Assembly (NCBI RefSeq): GCF_001971585.1
Contig: NZ_CP019323.1
Coordinates: 2,442,168 to 2,506,167, forward strand
Reading direction: 5' to 3'
DNA length: 64,000 nucleotides
Source: Companilactobacillus allii
GTDB lineage: Bacteria > Bacillota > Bacilli > Lactobacillales > Lactobacillaceae
This document shows, one piece after another, positions 51,230 to 60,088 of this stretch (its first letter is position 1; the number at the start of each line of letters is the position of its first letter). The position numbers were made by a program, and so were the translations under genes. The notes beneath the pieces were generated by a model, which did not search any database, had not been told where the DNA came from, and saw nothing but the letters and a program-made list of their open reading frames with translations.

Positions 51230-51652
51230 TTATTTACGCCAAATCAAAGTGATTTCTGATTCACCAGTATCCTTGTCTATGCCTTCAGCTTTAATGGAGA
51301 AACCATTGACCCGATAAAAATTAATTGCCTTAAAGTTCTTTACATAACAGTTAATGATAAGATCATCATGTAATTCTTTAACATAGTCGAATAATTCTTT
51401 GCCAATTCCTTTACTACGAAATTCTTTCTTAACAAAAACTCCTTCGATATAATTACCATTTAAACCAATAAATCCAGCAATGTCCTGATCATTCTTATAA
51501 ACATAAACTTCAGCGTTATTTAATCGTTCTTTTACTACTGGAAAATTTCTTTTCCAATATTTTGCATTGATAAAGTTGTGTGCATCCAAATTACCCTCCA
51601 ACCAAATATCAGCGACAGAGTCAATTTCATTGGGTGTTATTTTTTCAATCAT
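51230..51652 (-). CDS. GNAT-family N-acetyltransferase
   Basis: The 140-aa protein has the GNAT core: strand 4 YIEGVFVKKEF followed by the acetyl-CoA loop RSKGIGKELFDYVKE, and the terminal segment NFKAINFYRVNGFSI. Length and layout match the YjaB/PhnO-like single-domain acetyltransferases. The acceptor is unknown. It is divergent from the SMR gene. Confidence 0.85.
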   Translation of the reverse strand: MIEKITPNEIDSVADIWLEGNLDAHNFINAKYWKRNFPVVKERLNNAEVYVYKNDQDIAGFIGLNGNYIEGVFVKKEFRSKGIGKELFDYVKELHDDLIINCYVKNFKAINFYRVNGFSIKAEGIDKDTGESEITLIWRK

Positions 51653-51713
51653 TTTTAAATATATCCCCTAGCAATAAAAAATTTGATGTGCTATCATTCT
51701 ATGATAAATCAAT

Positions 51714-51797
51714 ACACCGCCGGGTGTCACTAAAAAAAGTATTCTTTATAATTCCATTAGGCCATTGAAGGAATTGTAAGGGATACTTTATTTTTTT
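51714..51797 (+). promoter_or_regulatory. Attenuator-like leader of the SMR gene (candidate guanidine-sensing element)
   Basis: A short hairpin ACACC-GCCG-GGTGT (51714-51727) is followed 9 bases later by a terminator hairpin (AAAGTAT, AATTCC / GGAATT, ATACTTT; 51737-51789) and a long T tract, all ahead of the Gdx/SugE-type gene. The terminator loop carries AGGCCA, which could pair with GCC in the first loop. Since the upstream gene is divergent, the terminator can only act on the leader of the SMR transcript. The two-hairpin plan fits guanidine-IV-like elements as I recall them; class membership is not proven. Confidence 0.5.
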
Positions 51798-51833
51798 GCT
51801 CAAATTTGGGCAAAATTAAAAGGAGAAAATAAT

Positions 51834-52154
51834 ATGAATTGGATTTACTTAATCATCGCAGGAATATTTGAAGTATTTTGGGCTTATATGATGAAACTAA
51901 GTCACGGATTCACAAAAATAAACTTCACCGTTTTTACTATCTTGGGAATGCTTGTCAGTTTCATCCTATTGGCTAAAGCAACAAAGACCTTGCCATTGAG
52001 CATAGCTTATCCAGTTTGGACCGGAATTGGCGCAATCGGATCTATCTTAGTTGGATTCTTTATTTTCGGAGATAAAATATCACCAATCACTTGGGTATTT
52101 ATAATATTATTACTGATCAGTATCATTGGAATCAAAATAACGACTAGTAACTAA
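51834..52154 (+). CDS. SMR-family exporter, Gdx/SugE type
   Basis: The 106-aa protein has four transmembrane helices and the essential Glu13 in the first helix (AGIFEVFWA). The Gdx/SugE-subtype features KLSHGFT, LAKATKTLPLSIAYPVWTGIGAIGS and IKIT are present, distinguishing it from EmrE-type multidrug exporters. Gdx proteins export guanidinium in exchange for protons. AAGGAG precedes the ATG. The stop overlaps the convergent YdcF-like gene by a few bases, so the two genes share no terminator. Confidence 0.88.
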   Translation: MNWIYLIIAGIFEVFWAYMMKLSHGFTKINFTVFTILGMLVSFILLAKATKTLPLSIAYPVWTGIGAIGSILVGFFIFGDKISPITWVFIILLLISIIGIKITTSN

Positions 52155-53176
52155 TGTGAAACAAAAAAGAATGAAATCAACGGGATAACAATAATTATCA
52201 TCCCTGTAATCCACCAATAATACTTCAATATTGCAAGAAACTCCCTAATCATTGCACTAGGCAAAAAGAATAATGAAGTAGGAGCACCAATTCCATCCGC
52301 CTCCATACCTACTTTGTTGGCAAGTATACTAGCACGCAAGACATGATAGTTGCTGGTTGAAAAGACAACTCGTGGTTCGTTCTCTGTCTTCCAATCTGCT
52401 AATATCAATGTCCGTGAGTTCTTCATATTTTCTAAAGTACTAGTTGATTTATCTTCTATTATAATTTTATCTTTAGGAATACCTACAGATATTAGATAGT
52501 TTCTCATCGCCTTTGCCTCTGAGATAGACTCATCAAAACCCTGTCCACCACTGACGACGAACTTAGCTGTGTCACTATATCCGTGATAGTATTGGATCCC
52601 CTTGTCGATCCTACTTTTTAACAACGGCGTAACCGCCCCATCCTTGATCCATGCGCCCAAAATGACGATATAATTAGCATTTGATAACTTTGGCATCATT
52701 TGAATGATAAAGGAATAACCAGCGTATCCAAAAAATATGATTGAAAATATCACATCTATCCAACTGACTGAAAAAATAATCATCTCTAAATAACCAGGTA
52801 GATTGAATCTAGTGTACATATAAAAGAAAACAAGTATTATTGCTAAATTAACTCCAAATATTGCCGAAAGTTGACCGGTGAATGTCTTTCCTTCTCTGGA
52901 TTTCATAACATTGGTATTAATTATCAGGAATACGATTGAACCAATCGCCGTCGCAATTGCGAATGCCATAACAAAGAATATTAGATATGAACCATGCCGC
53001 ATAGAAACGTGAAAAAGTACCTTATGAAATAATCGAAAAAATATACCTATCAATAATAAGTAAAAAGACAAGGTAAAACCAATCCCAACGAAAATATTTT
53101 GTCGTTGAAGTAAACTAAGTATTCCAAAAATAATCAAAAACAATAATAGTATTTTCAATAAATGATCTCTTTTCAT
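52151..53176 (-). CDS. YdcF/ElyC-family (DUF218) membrane protein
   Basis: The 341-aa protein has about five N-terminal helices (to about residue 165), the DUF218 domain (about 168-310) and a final helix. Domain segments are YIVILGAWIKDGAVTPLLKSRID (split: YIVILGAW, PLLKSRID), FVVSGGQGFDE, SEAKAMRNYL and EDKSTSTLENMKNSRTL. The family includes ElyC and SanA, linked to envelope biogenesis; the activity is unknown. No good Shine-Dalgarno is visible. Confidence 0.85.
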   Translation of the reverse strand: MKRDHLLKILLLFLIIFGILSLLQRQNIFVGIGFTLSFYLLLIGIFFRLFHKVLFHVSMRHGSYLIFFVMAFAIATAIGSIVFLIINTNVMKSREGKTFTGQLSAIFGVNLAIILVFFYMYTRFNLPGYLEMIIFSVSWIDVIFSIIFFGYAGYSFIIQMMPKLSNANYIVILGAWIKDGAVTPLLKSRIDKGIQYYHGYSDTAKFVVSGGQGFDESISEAKAMRNYLISVGIPKDKIIIEDKSTSTLENMKNSRTLILADWKTENEPRVVFSTSNYHVLRASILANKVGMEADGIGAPTSLFFLPSAMIREFLAILKYYWWITGMIIIVIPLISFFFVSH

Positions 53177-53276
53177 AATTTAATAATTTATTTAATTTAA
53201 ATTCTATATATCCTTGTGTTTACTAATCATATGATTTTATAATTAAAATGTACAATTTTATGAAGGGGGAAAAAAC

Positions 53277-55582
53277 ATGGGGAAAAAATTACGCAATATT
53301 CTTACTATAGTACTTGCGGCAATGGGAATTTTCGTAGCGGCGTTATGCTTCAATTCTACTAAAGTATCTGCTGCAGCATATACAAGTAATGATTTGATTT
53401 CTAGTGCGCAAATTATTAACCAAGATAAGAATTATAGTTACTCAAGTACTGTTGGCGTCCAGTATAACTGGGATACTACCGGCACTGATATTAGTCTTAA
53501 AGATGGCGATACTTTAACCATGGAATTGCCCGAACAATTACGAGCAAAAAGTGATGCTGGTGTCCCATTTGATATAACTGACGATGATGGACATGTTATT
53601 GGATCAGCTGTTGTCAATTCAGATAATACTGTGACAGTAACCTTCAATGAGAATGTCGAAACTTATCATGATGTCAGTGGTTCCATTACAATTGGAAATG
53701 GTATCGGTGTTAGCGATTCAGCATTAGCTGGTAACAACGAGGTAGAATTTCCAACGATGAACGGTAACCAAACCAGCAATATGAACGTCATCCCATCAGA
53801 AAATAACATCTCCAAAAAAGGCGTTATGAGCACTGATGAAAATGGTGACCATATTATTACTTGGACAATTCTAGCCAACCGCCAAGAATTAGATCTTAAA
53901 AATATGAACGTCTACGAAGACGTTACACAACGTGATCCTGAAGAATACCTTGAGTACGTTCAAGGTTCAGTTATTGTTAATAAAGCACATTGGACTTCAA
54001 ACACTTCTTATAAGAAAGATGAACTGGTCGATAGCTCAAATTATACTTTGACTGAGAATTCCAATGGATTTCACATAAATATTCCTGATTCAGCAAATCA
54101 AATGTATGCAATTACCATACAAACAAAGATTCCTGCTGATAAAGCAACAGATGGTGAAACAGTATTTAAGAATCAGGCCCAAATCACTTGGGGTAAACCA
54201 GGAACCGATGGAGAGACTCCTAGAGAATCCGCTAGTGGTAGTGTTACTTCTGATATAACTGGTGATAATTCTGGTTCTGGATCTGGTAATGTTAAAGGAA
54301 ATGTTGTTTTAACTAAAATTAGTGATGACAGCGAATATTCCCTTGAAGGCGCAGTTTACGACCTATATGAAGTTGGAAACGACGTAGCAATTAAAACCGG
54401 ATTGACAACAGATGCTGATGGTAAAATCAGTATTTCAAACTTAGCACCTGGAGAATATTACTTTAAAGAAACAACCCCTCCAAGTGGCTTCCAATTAAAC
54501 AGTAATGAAATACCATTTACCATAACTGGTGACACAACAACACCAATCCAACTTACCGGTCGAGATGACCCTATTAGTGAACCCTTAGGATCAATTCTAA
54601 TTCAAAAATTAGACCTTGAAACTGGCCACAAATTAAACGGTGCTGAATTTGAAATAACTCAGACATCCGGAAATGAAGTTGGTAAAACATGGACAACTAC
54701 AGCAGATGATAATGGATTATATCACGTTTCCGATTTACCTTACGGAACTTATACAATTCAAGAAACAAAAGCTCCTGATGGCTATATTTTGGACAGTTCC
54801 ATCCGTGAGTTTACAATTTCTGCCGAAAATCCAAATCCTGGACTATTTACCTTTGATAATGACAAAGAAACTGGTACTGATCCTGATTTCTCAGCTTCAA
54901 TTAAAAATTTGATACCGACGAATTAGCAGCCGACAACCAAATCGGAGTTGCTGGAGCCGTTTATGGATTATACAACGCTGATGGTGACATTGTTGGAAGT
55001 TATATGACTGATAAAGATGGCGTTATCAAAGTTGATAACCTACCTGCTGGTGAGTATTATTTCCAAGAAACATTGCCTCCAGATGGCTATGATATTAACG
55101 ATGAAAAAATTCATTTTACTATTACCGACAAAGATATTGAACTTGGTACATTAAAAACATCTGACCCTAAGATAAAAGATACTGATGATAACAATGGCGA
55201 AGATGATAATGATGAAGATAGTAATGAAGAAGACAACAACGGCGAAGATAACAACGAAGAAGATAACAACGAAGAAGATAACAATGGTGAAGATAGTAAC
55301 GAAGAAGATAGTAATGAAGAAGACAACAATGATGAAGACGGTGATAGCGGTTTAATCACTAACCCTATTAATCCTGATGAAAATAATAATGAGAATAACA
55401 GTAGTGAAAACACTGACGAAAGCACAGTAAATCCTACTACCCCACAACCTCCTTACGAAGGCAATGGTGATTCATCACAAACATACTTGCCACAAACAAG
55501 TACCGATACTGGTGTATTAGCTAGTATCATTGGATCGTTAACATTAGTAACCTTCCTTTACTTCAGACGTCGTAAAGCTTAA
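53277..55582 (+). pseudogene. Cna-B repeat adhesin, LPQTS-anchored, split by a -1 frameshift
   Basis: Reading frame 1 (53277-54926, 549 aa) has a signal peptide (1-33), an adhesive Ig-like pair (about 34-345) and two Cna-B domains (about 347-435 and 437-528). It then hits a stop just after SIKNLIPTN. Frame 2 resumes within the third Cna-B domain (KFDTDELAADNQ..., ATG at 55004 is only internal) and continues through an Asp/Glu/Asn spacer to LPQTS, a hydrophobic helix and RRRKA. The break is a single base at 54903-54911 (five A then TTTG). It may be a true null, a phase-variable site or a sequencing error. A ribosomal -1 slip at A-AAT-TTG would also join them. Confidence 0.85.
55174..55352 (+). 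repeat. Asp/Glu/Asn-coding microrepeat of the adhesin stalk
   Basis: Imperfect 15-bp units (AAC AAC GGC/GAA GAA GAT) encode a highly acidic stalk of about 55 residues between the last Cna-B domain and the sorting signal. A long Ser/Leu frame on the opposite strand is a mirror of this repeat. Confidence 0.8.
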
Positions 55583-55592
55583 TCATATTTAT

Positions 55593-55626
55593 TAAAAGAG
55601 AGCTGAAATATTCCAGCTCTCTTTTT
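55593..55626 (+). terminator. Adhesin terminator
   Basis: AAAAGAGAGCTG / CCAGCTCTCTTTTT stem. Confidence 0.85.
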
Positions 55627-55688
55627 GTTTGCTTATTTCTACGATCAAAGTTAAAGTGAAAGAATCTATCACGGAGGAAATAACAATT

Positions 55689-56219
55689 ATGCGTAAAACA
55701 GTCTTTTATGGAGCTATTAGTCTAGATGGTTTTCTGGCAGATGATAACTATTCATTAGATTGGTTATTCAAATATAACGATAATAAAATAATGAAAGAAA
55801 GCTATGAGCCCTTTTTTAAAACAGTTGATACAACTGTTATGGGTAGAAAAACATTCGATGATTTACTAACCATAACCAATGAATTTCCATATAAAGACAC
55901 TAAAAATTTTGTTCTATCACACAGACCAATTGAATCTAAGTATATTCAGCAAGTTAATCAACCTATTGAAGAATTTATTTCAGAATTGAAAAAACAACCT
56001 GGAAAAGATATCTGGATAGTTGGTGGTGGCAAAATTGTCTCAACATTGATTGAAAACAATCTCATTGATTCATTACAAATACAAATAACACCAGACATAT
56101 TAGGGTCCGGTATTAAACTATTCGATCATATAAACAATCAGCCTAATTTTACAACAGACTATGTAAAACAATTTGATGATTTAATCGATATTAAATATTC
56201 CCTAAAAGCTTCAGTTTAA
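55689..56219 (+). CDS. Dihydrofolate reductase-like (RibD C-terminal) protein
   Basis: The ATG at 55689 follows CGGAGG; the longer frame from 55629 lies inside the terminator. The 176-aa protein fits the RibD-C/YyaP-like DHFR fold: YGAISLDGFLADDNYSLDWLF, TVMGRKTFDDLL, KDIWIVGGGKIVSTLIENNLIDSLQIQITPDILGSGIKLF (the GGG nucleotide loop and PxxLGxG motif). It probably reduces an unidentified substrate with NADPH. Confidence 0.85.
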   Translation: MRKTVFYGAISLDGFLADDNYSLDWLFKYNDNKIMKESYEPFFKTVDTTVMGRKTFDDLLTITNEFPYKDTKNFVLSHRPIESKYIQQVNQPIEEFISELKKQPGKDIWIVGGGKIVSTLIENNLIDSLQIQITPDILGSGIKLFDHINNQPNFTTDYVKQFDDLIDIKYSLKASV

Positions 56220-56389
56220 TGAATTACTGTAATAATGCTACCAATTAAAGGTACTTATTATTTACACTGTTACACATATAAGAACCTAAATTCGATACGT
56301 GGTAAACTTATACCATTGCACATAATAAATTCACTACAAGCCAATTAATAACCAATTAAGCAATATCAGCGACCAAGTCTATAATTATA
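56220..56389. other. Intergenic spacer, nothing recognised
   Basis: AT-rich spacer between the convergent DHFR-like gene and the DUF6056 gene; no ORF or hairpin other than the terminator at its right end. Confidence 0.4.
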
Positions 56390-56428
56390 TAAATAAACCC
56401 ACTACAAATTTTGCAGTGGGTTTATTTT
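56390..56428. terminator. Bidirectional terminator
   Basis: AAATAAACCCACTAC / GCAGTGGGTTTATTTT stem, overlapping the stop of the DUF6056 gene. Confidence 0.85.
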
Positions 56429-57902
56429 AATATAATCTTTCCAACCAAGATTTATTTAGGAAGTCTTTCCAATAAGTCGAAGATTGTTGTAATAACGCAT
56501 CATTGGACAAAACATATTTACGATAAGGTACATGATTTGGTAACGAGGCCTTACCAGATAGGAAACGTTCATCTTGAACACGGATCAAATTAGCTTGATA
56601 ATTAGCCACCATTTTATATCCAACATTTATCGAACATAACAATAAAACAATAGTAGCCACAGTTCTAAGATTTTTGACCATATATCTCGAATAAAAAGAC
56701 GCGGCTTTTTGAACATAAATAATCGTAGCAATATACAAGAATACATACGAAGTAAAAAACTCACGAGAATTGATTGGCGATATGATTATAATAAATGGCG
56801 ATATTAAAGCAAAGTAAGTAAACATACTGAAATACAAAATATAGTTACTTTTAGCGTTGAATAAACAAATTGTTGCAAATATCAAAAATAGCCAATAAAC
56901 AATAGTCATAATGCCATCAATCTGAGTAATCCTAATACTTAGATTTTGGTACATAAAGAACTGATCATAATTATGCTGACCTAACCAAATATTAATAGTT
57001 ACATAATAAATAATAAAAAATACTGAAATAATATTAATAAACCATTTTAGTTTATTATTACGTAATTGGTGTGTCGCAATTACTATTATGGCAAGGCATA
57101 GAGCAATATTCACAACTATATTAAGTGTATTAAACCAATAATGCGTAATATAAAAGTAATTATTTATAATTCCATGAAGATCAAAGTTAGTATCACGATA
57201 AGTTGATTTCTCATGATATGCGGGATGACTAAACATTATTGCTGCTGAAACAATAGCTCCCAACAAATAACTTCCCTCAAACCATTGAAACTTTTCATGA
57301 TAAATATAAATACCACACAATATTGCAATAACACCGATAAATATTTGATATAAGGTGAGGTGTTCTACAAAGAGTCCCCCTACCAAACTCATTAAAAAAG
57401 TACAAATTGCTAGTAAAATCGGATGATATATTCTATTACCATCATACAAATCTTTTATGAATGTCAAAAATAACAATATTAACGCTAATGGTGGAATATA
57501 ATTAATAAATCCCGCATTCCAGCCTAATACAGTACTGATATATCCGTCCTGGAATGTAAATACAAATAGTCCGCTAAGGATCATTGATAGTTTTGATCTA
57601 CCAGTTAGCTTCCAAATACACCAGATTAATAGCGTCCAAAATATAGCATACGCCAGCATGGCAAAAATCAAATGATGAACCGTGAATATTTCTGATAGAT
57701 TACCAATCCATCGCCCATTGCTGCTACCACCATATATTTTCTGAGGTCCATAGAATCCATGATTCATCAAATATTCCCCCTGTGAACCACCCCAAAAATA
57801 ATCATCTCCAGATGGAATAACTAAAAATCTGAAAATGAAGAAATATAGAAATACGATTGGGAAAAATACTCTCTCCCATTTTTTACTGGTCCTAAATTGC
57901 AT
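56427..57902 (-). CDS. DUF6056-type polytopic membrane protein
   Basis: The 491-aa protein has about 11-12 helices. After the first helix it has PSGDDYFWGGSQGEYL and GGSSNGRWIGNLSE, the DD and NGRW motifs typical of DUF6056/GtrC-like GT-C-fold proteins, where the acidic pair sits in the first extracellular loop. A lipid-linked sugar transferase role for wall polymers is possible, but no donor or acceptor can be named. GGAGG precedes the ATG. Confidence 0.75.
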   Translation of the reverse strand: MQFRTSKKWERVFFPIVFLYFFIFRFLVIPSGDDYFWGGSQGEYLMNHGFYGPQKIYGGSSNGRWIGNLSEIFTVHHLIFAMLAYAIFWTLLIWCIWKLTGRSKLSMILSGLFVFTFQDGYISTVLGWNAGFINYIPPLALILLFLTFIKDLYDGNRIYHPILLAICTFLMSLVGGLFVEHLTLYQIFIGVIAILCGIYIYHEKFQWFEGSYLLGAIVSAAIMFSHPAYHEKSTYRDTNFDLHGIINNYFYITHYWFNTLNIVVNIALCLAIIVIATHQLRNNKLKWFINIISVFFIIYYVTINIWLGQHNYDQFFMYQNLSIRITQIDGIMTIVYWLFLIFATICLFNAKSNYILYFSMFTYFALISPFIIIISPINSREFFTSYVFLYIATIIYVQKAASFYSRYMVKNLRTVATIVLLLCSINVGYKMVANYQANLIRVQDERFLSGKASLPNHVPYRKYVLSNDALLQQSSTYWKDFLNKSWLERLY

Positions 57903-57965
57903 AAAGTCCCTCCAAAAATCTAGATAACCTATTAAGTATAACCTAAAAGACGGTATATTTTTGTA

Positions 57966-57994
57966 TAAAAAAACAGCTCACGTATGTGAACTGC
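57966..57994 (-). terminator. Terminator of the CMD gene
   Basis: On the minus strand CAGTTCAC-ATAC-GTGAGCTG followed by a U tract. Confidence 0.8.
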
Positions 57995-58001
57995 TAACAA
58001 G

Positions 58002-58319
58002 TTATTCTGTCCAAATCTCTTTTGCGCGATTGAAAGCTGACCATGCCTTAGGCCATCCAGCATAGAATGATAAGTGTGTGATTTCCGCAACAATTTCTTC
58101 TTTAGTGATGCCATTTTTCTTTCCAATTTTTAAATGTGCATCTAATTGTTCCAAGTTACCTGCAGAGATAATACTTGCAATAGTGATCATTGATCTATCA
58201 TGAGCAGATAATTCACTTTCCTTACTCCATACTTCACCAAAAAGTACGTCATCATTTAATTTAGCAAATTGAGGCGCAAAATCACCTAATTGTTCTTGTC
58301 CAGCTGTTTGTTTCTTCAT
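58002..58319 (-). CDS. Carboxymuconolactone decarboxylase-family protein
   Basis: The ATG at 58319 (MKKQTAGQEQ) follows GGAGGA. The 105-aa all-helical protein has the CMD pattern FGEVWSKESELSAHDRSMITIASIISAGNLEQLDAHLKIGKKNGITKEEIVAEITHLSFYAGWP (split here as FGEVWSKESELSAHDRSM, NLEQLDAHLKIGKKNGIT and HLSFYAGWP). It has no Cys, so it is not an AhpD-type CxxC peroxidase. It may act as a decarboxylase or isomerase on an aromatic-derived lactone, or be a stress protein. Two 9-bp direct repeats ACTTGAAGT lie at 58363 and 58374 ahead of it. Confidence 0.85.
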   Translation of the reverse strand: MKKQTAGQEQLGDFAPQFAKLNDDVLFGEVWSKESELSAHDRSMITIASIISAGNLEQLDAHLKIGKKNGITKEEIVAEITHLSFYAGWPKAWSAFNRAKEIWTE

Positions 58320-58362
58320 GACTATTCCTCCAACTATTTGTCTTAACAAAGTATATTAAAGC

Positions 58363-58382
58363 ACTTGAAGTTAACTTGAAGT
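58363..58382 (-). promoter_or_regulatory. Direct repeat upstream of the CMD gene
   Basis: ACTTGAAGT occurs twice with an 11-bp period (58363-58371 and 58374-58382), within the predicted promoter of the minus-strand gene (TTGACT on the minus strand at 58379-58384). It may be a regulator site spaced by one helical turn. Confidence 0.4.
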
Positions 58383-58481
58383 CAATAGTATTTGGGTAAA
58401 AAAGCACATAAAGAGGTATACTTCCAATTGAAATATGATCCACCAACACGATTTGACATAGACTTTGACTTTTTGGACATT

Positions 58482-58520
58482 AAAAAAGTCATCAACGTTG
58501 AATTCACAACATTGATGACT
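58482..58520 (-). terminator. rRNA-tRNA operon terminator
   Basis: AAAAAAGTCATCAACGTT / AACATTGATGACT stem with a U tract on the minus strand, after the last tRNA of the cluster. Confidence 0.8.
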
Positions 58521-58560
58521 ATATCGACTTTTTGAATTTGGACTTAAGAAAGTCCTATGA

Positions 58561-58645
58561 TACCGGTGATCGGGGTCGAACCGATACTCCTTATACAGGA
58601 ACGGGATTTTGAATCCCGCGCGTCTGCCAATTCCGCCACACCGGC
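58561..58645 (-). tRNA. tRNA-Leu (CAA)
   Basis: Class II cloverleaf with long variable arm. Acceptor GCCGGTG / CACCGGT; anticodon loop TTCAAAA. CCA not encoded. Confidence 0.93.
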
Positions 58646-58670
58646 ATTTTAATACTTAGGCATAGCCCAA

Positions 58671-58741
<71 letters not shown>

Positions 58742-58757
58742 ATATCATTGATACAAA

Positions 58758-58829
58758 TTGGGTTAGCTGGATTCGAACCAGCGCATGATGGAGTCAAAGT
58801 CCATTGCCTTACCGCTTGGCTATAACCCA
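58758..58829 (-). tRNA. tRNA-Gln (TTG)
   Basis: Acceptor TGGGTTA / TAACCCA; anticodon loop CTTTGAC, anticodon TTG. Confidence 0.95.
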
Positions 58830-58838
58830 ATAAAAAAA

Positions 58839-58913
58839 GGGCGGTATGTGGGAATCGAACCCACGTGTGTCGGTACCACAAACCGATGTGTTAACCACTT
58901 CACCAATACCGCC
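58839..58913 (-). tRNA. tRNA-His (GTG)
   Basis: Acceptor GGCGGTA / TACCGCC with C at the discriminator and an extra 5' G possible; anticodon loop TTGTGG. Confidence 0.95.
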
Positions 58914-58930
58914 ATGATAAAAGGTAGAAA

Positions 58931-59001
58931 CAGGGATAGTAGGAATTGAACCCACACTGACGGTTTTGGAGACCGTAGTTCTACCTTTAAACTATATCCC
59001 T
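58931..59001 (-). tRNA. tRNA-Trp (CCA)
   Basis: Acceptor AGGGATA / TATCCCT with G discriminator; anticodon loop CTCCAAA. Confidence 0.95.
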
Positions 59002-59006
59002 AACTA

Positions 59007-59089
59007 TGGAGGGGAGTGGATTCGAACCACCGAACCCGAAGGAGCGGATTTACAGTCCGCCGCGTTTAGCCAGACTTCGCTACCCCTCC
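59007..59089 (-). tRNA. tRNA-Tyr (GTA)
   Basis: Class II with long variable arm. Acceptor GGAGGGG / CCCCTCC; anticodon loop CTGTAAA. Confidence 0.95.
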
Positions 59090-59093
59090 AAAA

Positions 59094-59166
59094 TGGCGCG
59101 GGACGGAATCGAACCGCCGACACATGGAGCTTCAATCCATTGCTCTACCAACTGAGCTACCGAGCC
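59094..59166 (-). tRNA. tRNA-Phe (GAA), acceptor mismatch
   Basis: Anticodon loop TTGAAGC. Acceptor 5' GGCTCGG against 3' CCGCGCC leaves a U4-C69 mismatch; six other pairs are intact and the arms are normal. Discriminator A. Confidence 0.93.
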
Positions 59167-59172
59167 ATTTAA

Positions 59173-59246
59173 CGGTCCCTGCGGGAATCGAACCCGCGAT
59201 CTCCTGCGTGACAGGCAGGCGTCCTAACCAACTAGACCAAGGAACC
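59173..59246 (-). tRNA. tRNA-Asp (GTC), copy 2 in transcription order
   Basis: Acceptor GGTTCCT / AGGGACC, G discriminator; anticodon loop CTGTCAC. Differs from the copy at 59891 by one D-loop base. Confidence 0.95.
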
Positions 59247-59270
59247 AAAAGTAATTATCTTTGAAGCTAA

Positions 59271-59344
<74 letters not shown>

Positions 59345-59375
59345 ATAATAAAAAAGAAACTTTTAACAATTAATA

Positions 59376-59465
59376 AGGAGGATGTGGGATTCGAACCCAC
59401 GCGCGGTTTGACCCGCCTGACGGTTTTCAAGACCGTTCCCTTAAGCCGGACTTGGGTAATCCTCC
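59376..59465 (-). tRNA. tRNA-Ser (TGA)
   Basis: Class II. Acceptor GGAGGAT / ATCCTCC; anticodon loop CTTGAAA. The base after the acceptor stem is T rather than the usual G. Confidence 0.93.
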
Positions 59466-59515
59466 ATTGCTTAACATACAAAACTTATTAAATTGTATCG
59501 ATGCTTTCGCACCAA

Positions 59516-59587
59516 TGACCCGTACGGGATTTGAACCCATGTTACCGCCGTGAAAGGGCGGTGTCTTAACCACTTGACCAACGGGTC
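59516..59587 (-). tRNA. tRNA-Glu (TTC)
   Basis: Acceptor GACCCGT / ACGGGTC; anticodon loop CTTTCAC. Confidence 0.95.
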
Positions 59588-59593
59588 ATAAAA

Positions 59594-59681
59594 CGGAGAA
59601 GGAGGGATTTGAACCCTCGCGCCGTGTAAACGACCTACACCCTTAGCAGGGGCGCCTCTTCAGCCACTTGAGTACTTCTCC
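59594..59681 (-). tRNA. tRNA-Ser (GCT)
   Basis: Class II. Acceptor GGAGAAG / CTTCTCC with G discriminator; anticodon loop CTGCTAA. Confidence 0.95.
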
Positions 59682-59689
59682 AGACATAG

Positions 59690-59764
<75 letters not shown>

Positions 59765-59778
59765 ATAACAAGCGGCAA

Positions 59779-59849
59779 AGCGGGTGACGAGAATCGAACT
59801 CGCGACAACAGCTTGGAAGGCTGTGGTTTTACCACTAAACTACACCCGC
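59779..59849 (-). tRNA. tRNA-Gly (TCC)
   Basis: Acceptor GCGGGTG / CACCCGC; anticodon loop CTTCCAA. Confidence 0.95.
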
Positions 59850-59890
59850 ATTAAAGCCTCTACGTTTAACATAATTGACCATTATGTTAA

Positions 59891-59964
59891 CGGTCCCTGC
59901 GGGAATCGAACCCGCGATCTCCTGCGTGACAGGCAGGCGTCCTAACCAGCTAGACCAAGGAACC
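59891..59964 (-). tRNA. tRNA-Asp (GTC), copy 1
   Basis: Same acceptor and anticodon as the copy at 59173; follows an fMet gene in both cases. Confidence 0.95.
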
Positions 59965-59979
59965 AAATAATTAATTCAA

Positions 59980-60053
<74 letters not shown>

Positions 60054-60088
60054 ATAACAATATGAATTTAAGGCTTTATTCCATGCGA

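Noticed and set aside
55111..55425. 104-aa Ser/Leu-repeat frame on the minus strand
   Set aside because: It mirrors the Asp/Glu/Asn-coding repeat of the adhesin stalk and has no independent coding signal.
57932..58126. 64-aa frame on the minus strand
   Set aside because: It overlaps the CMD gene in another frame and has no family match by eye.
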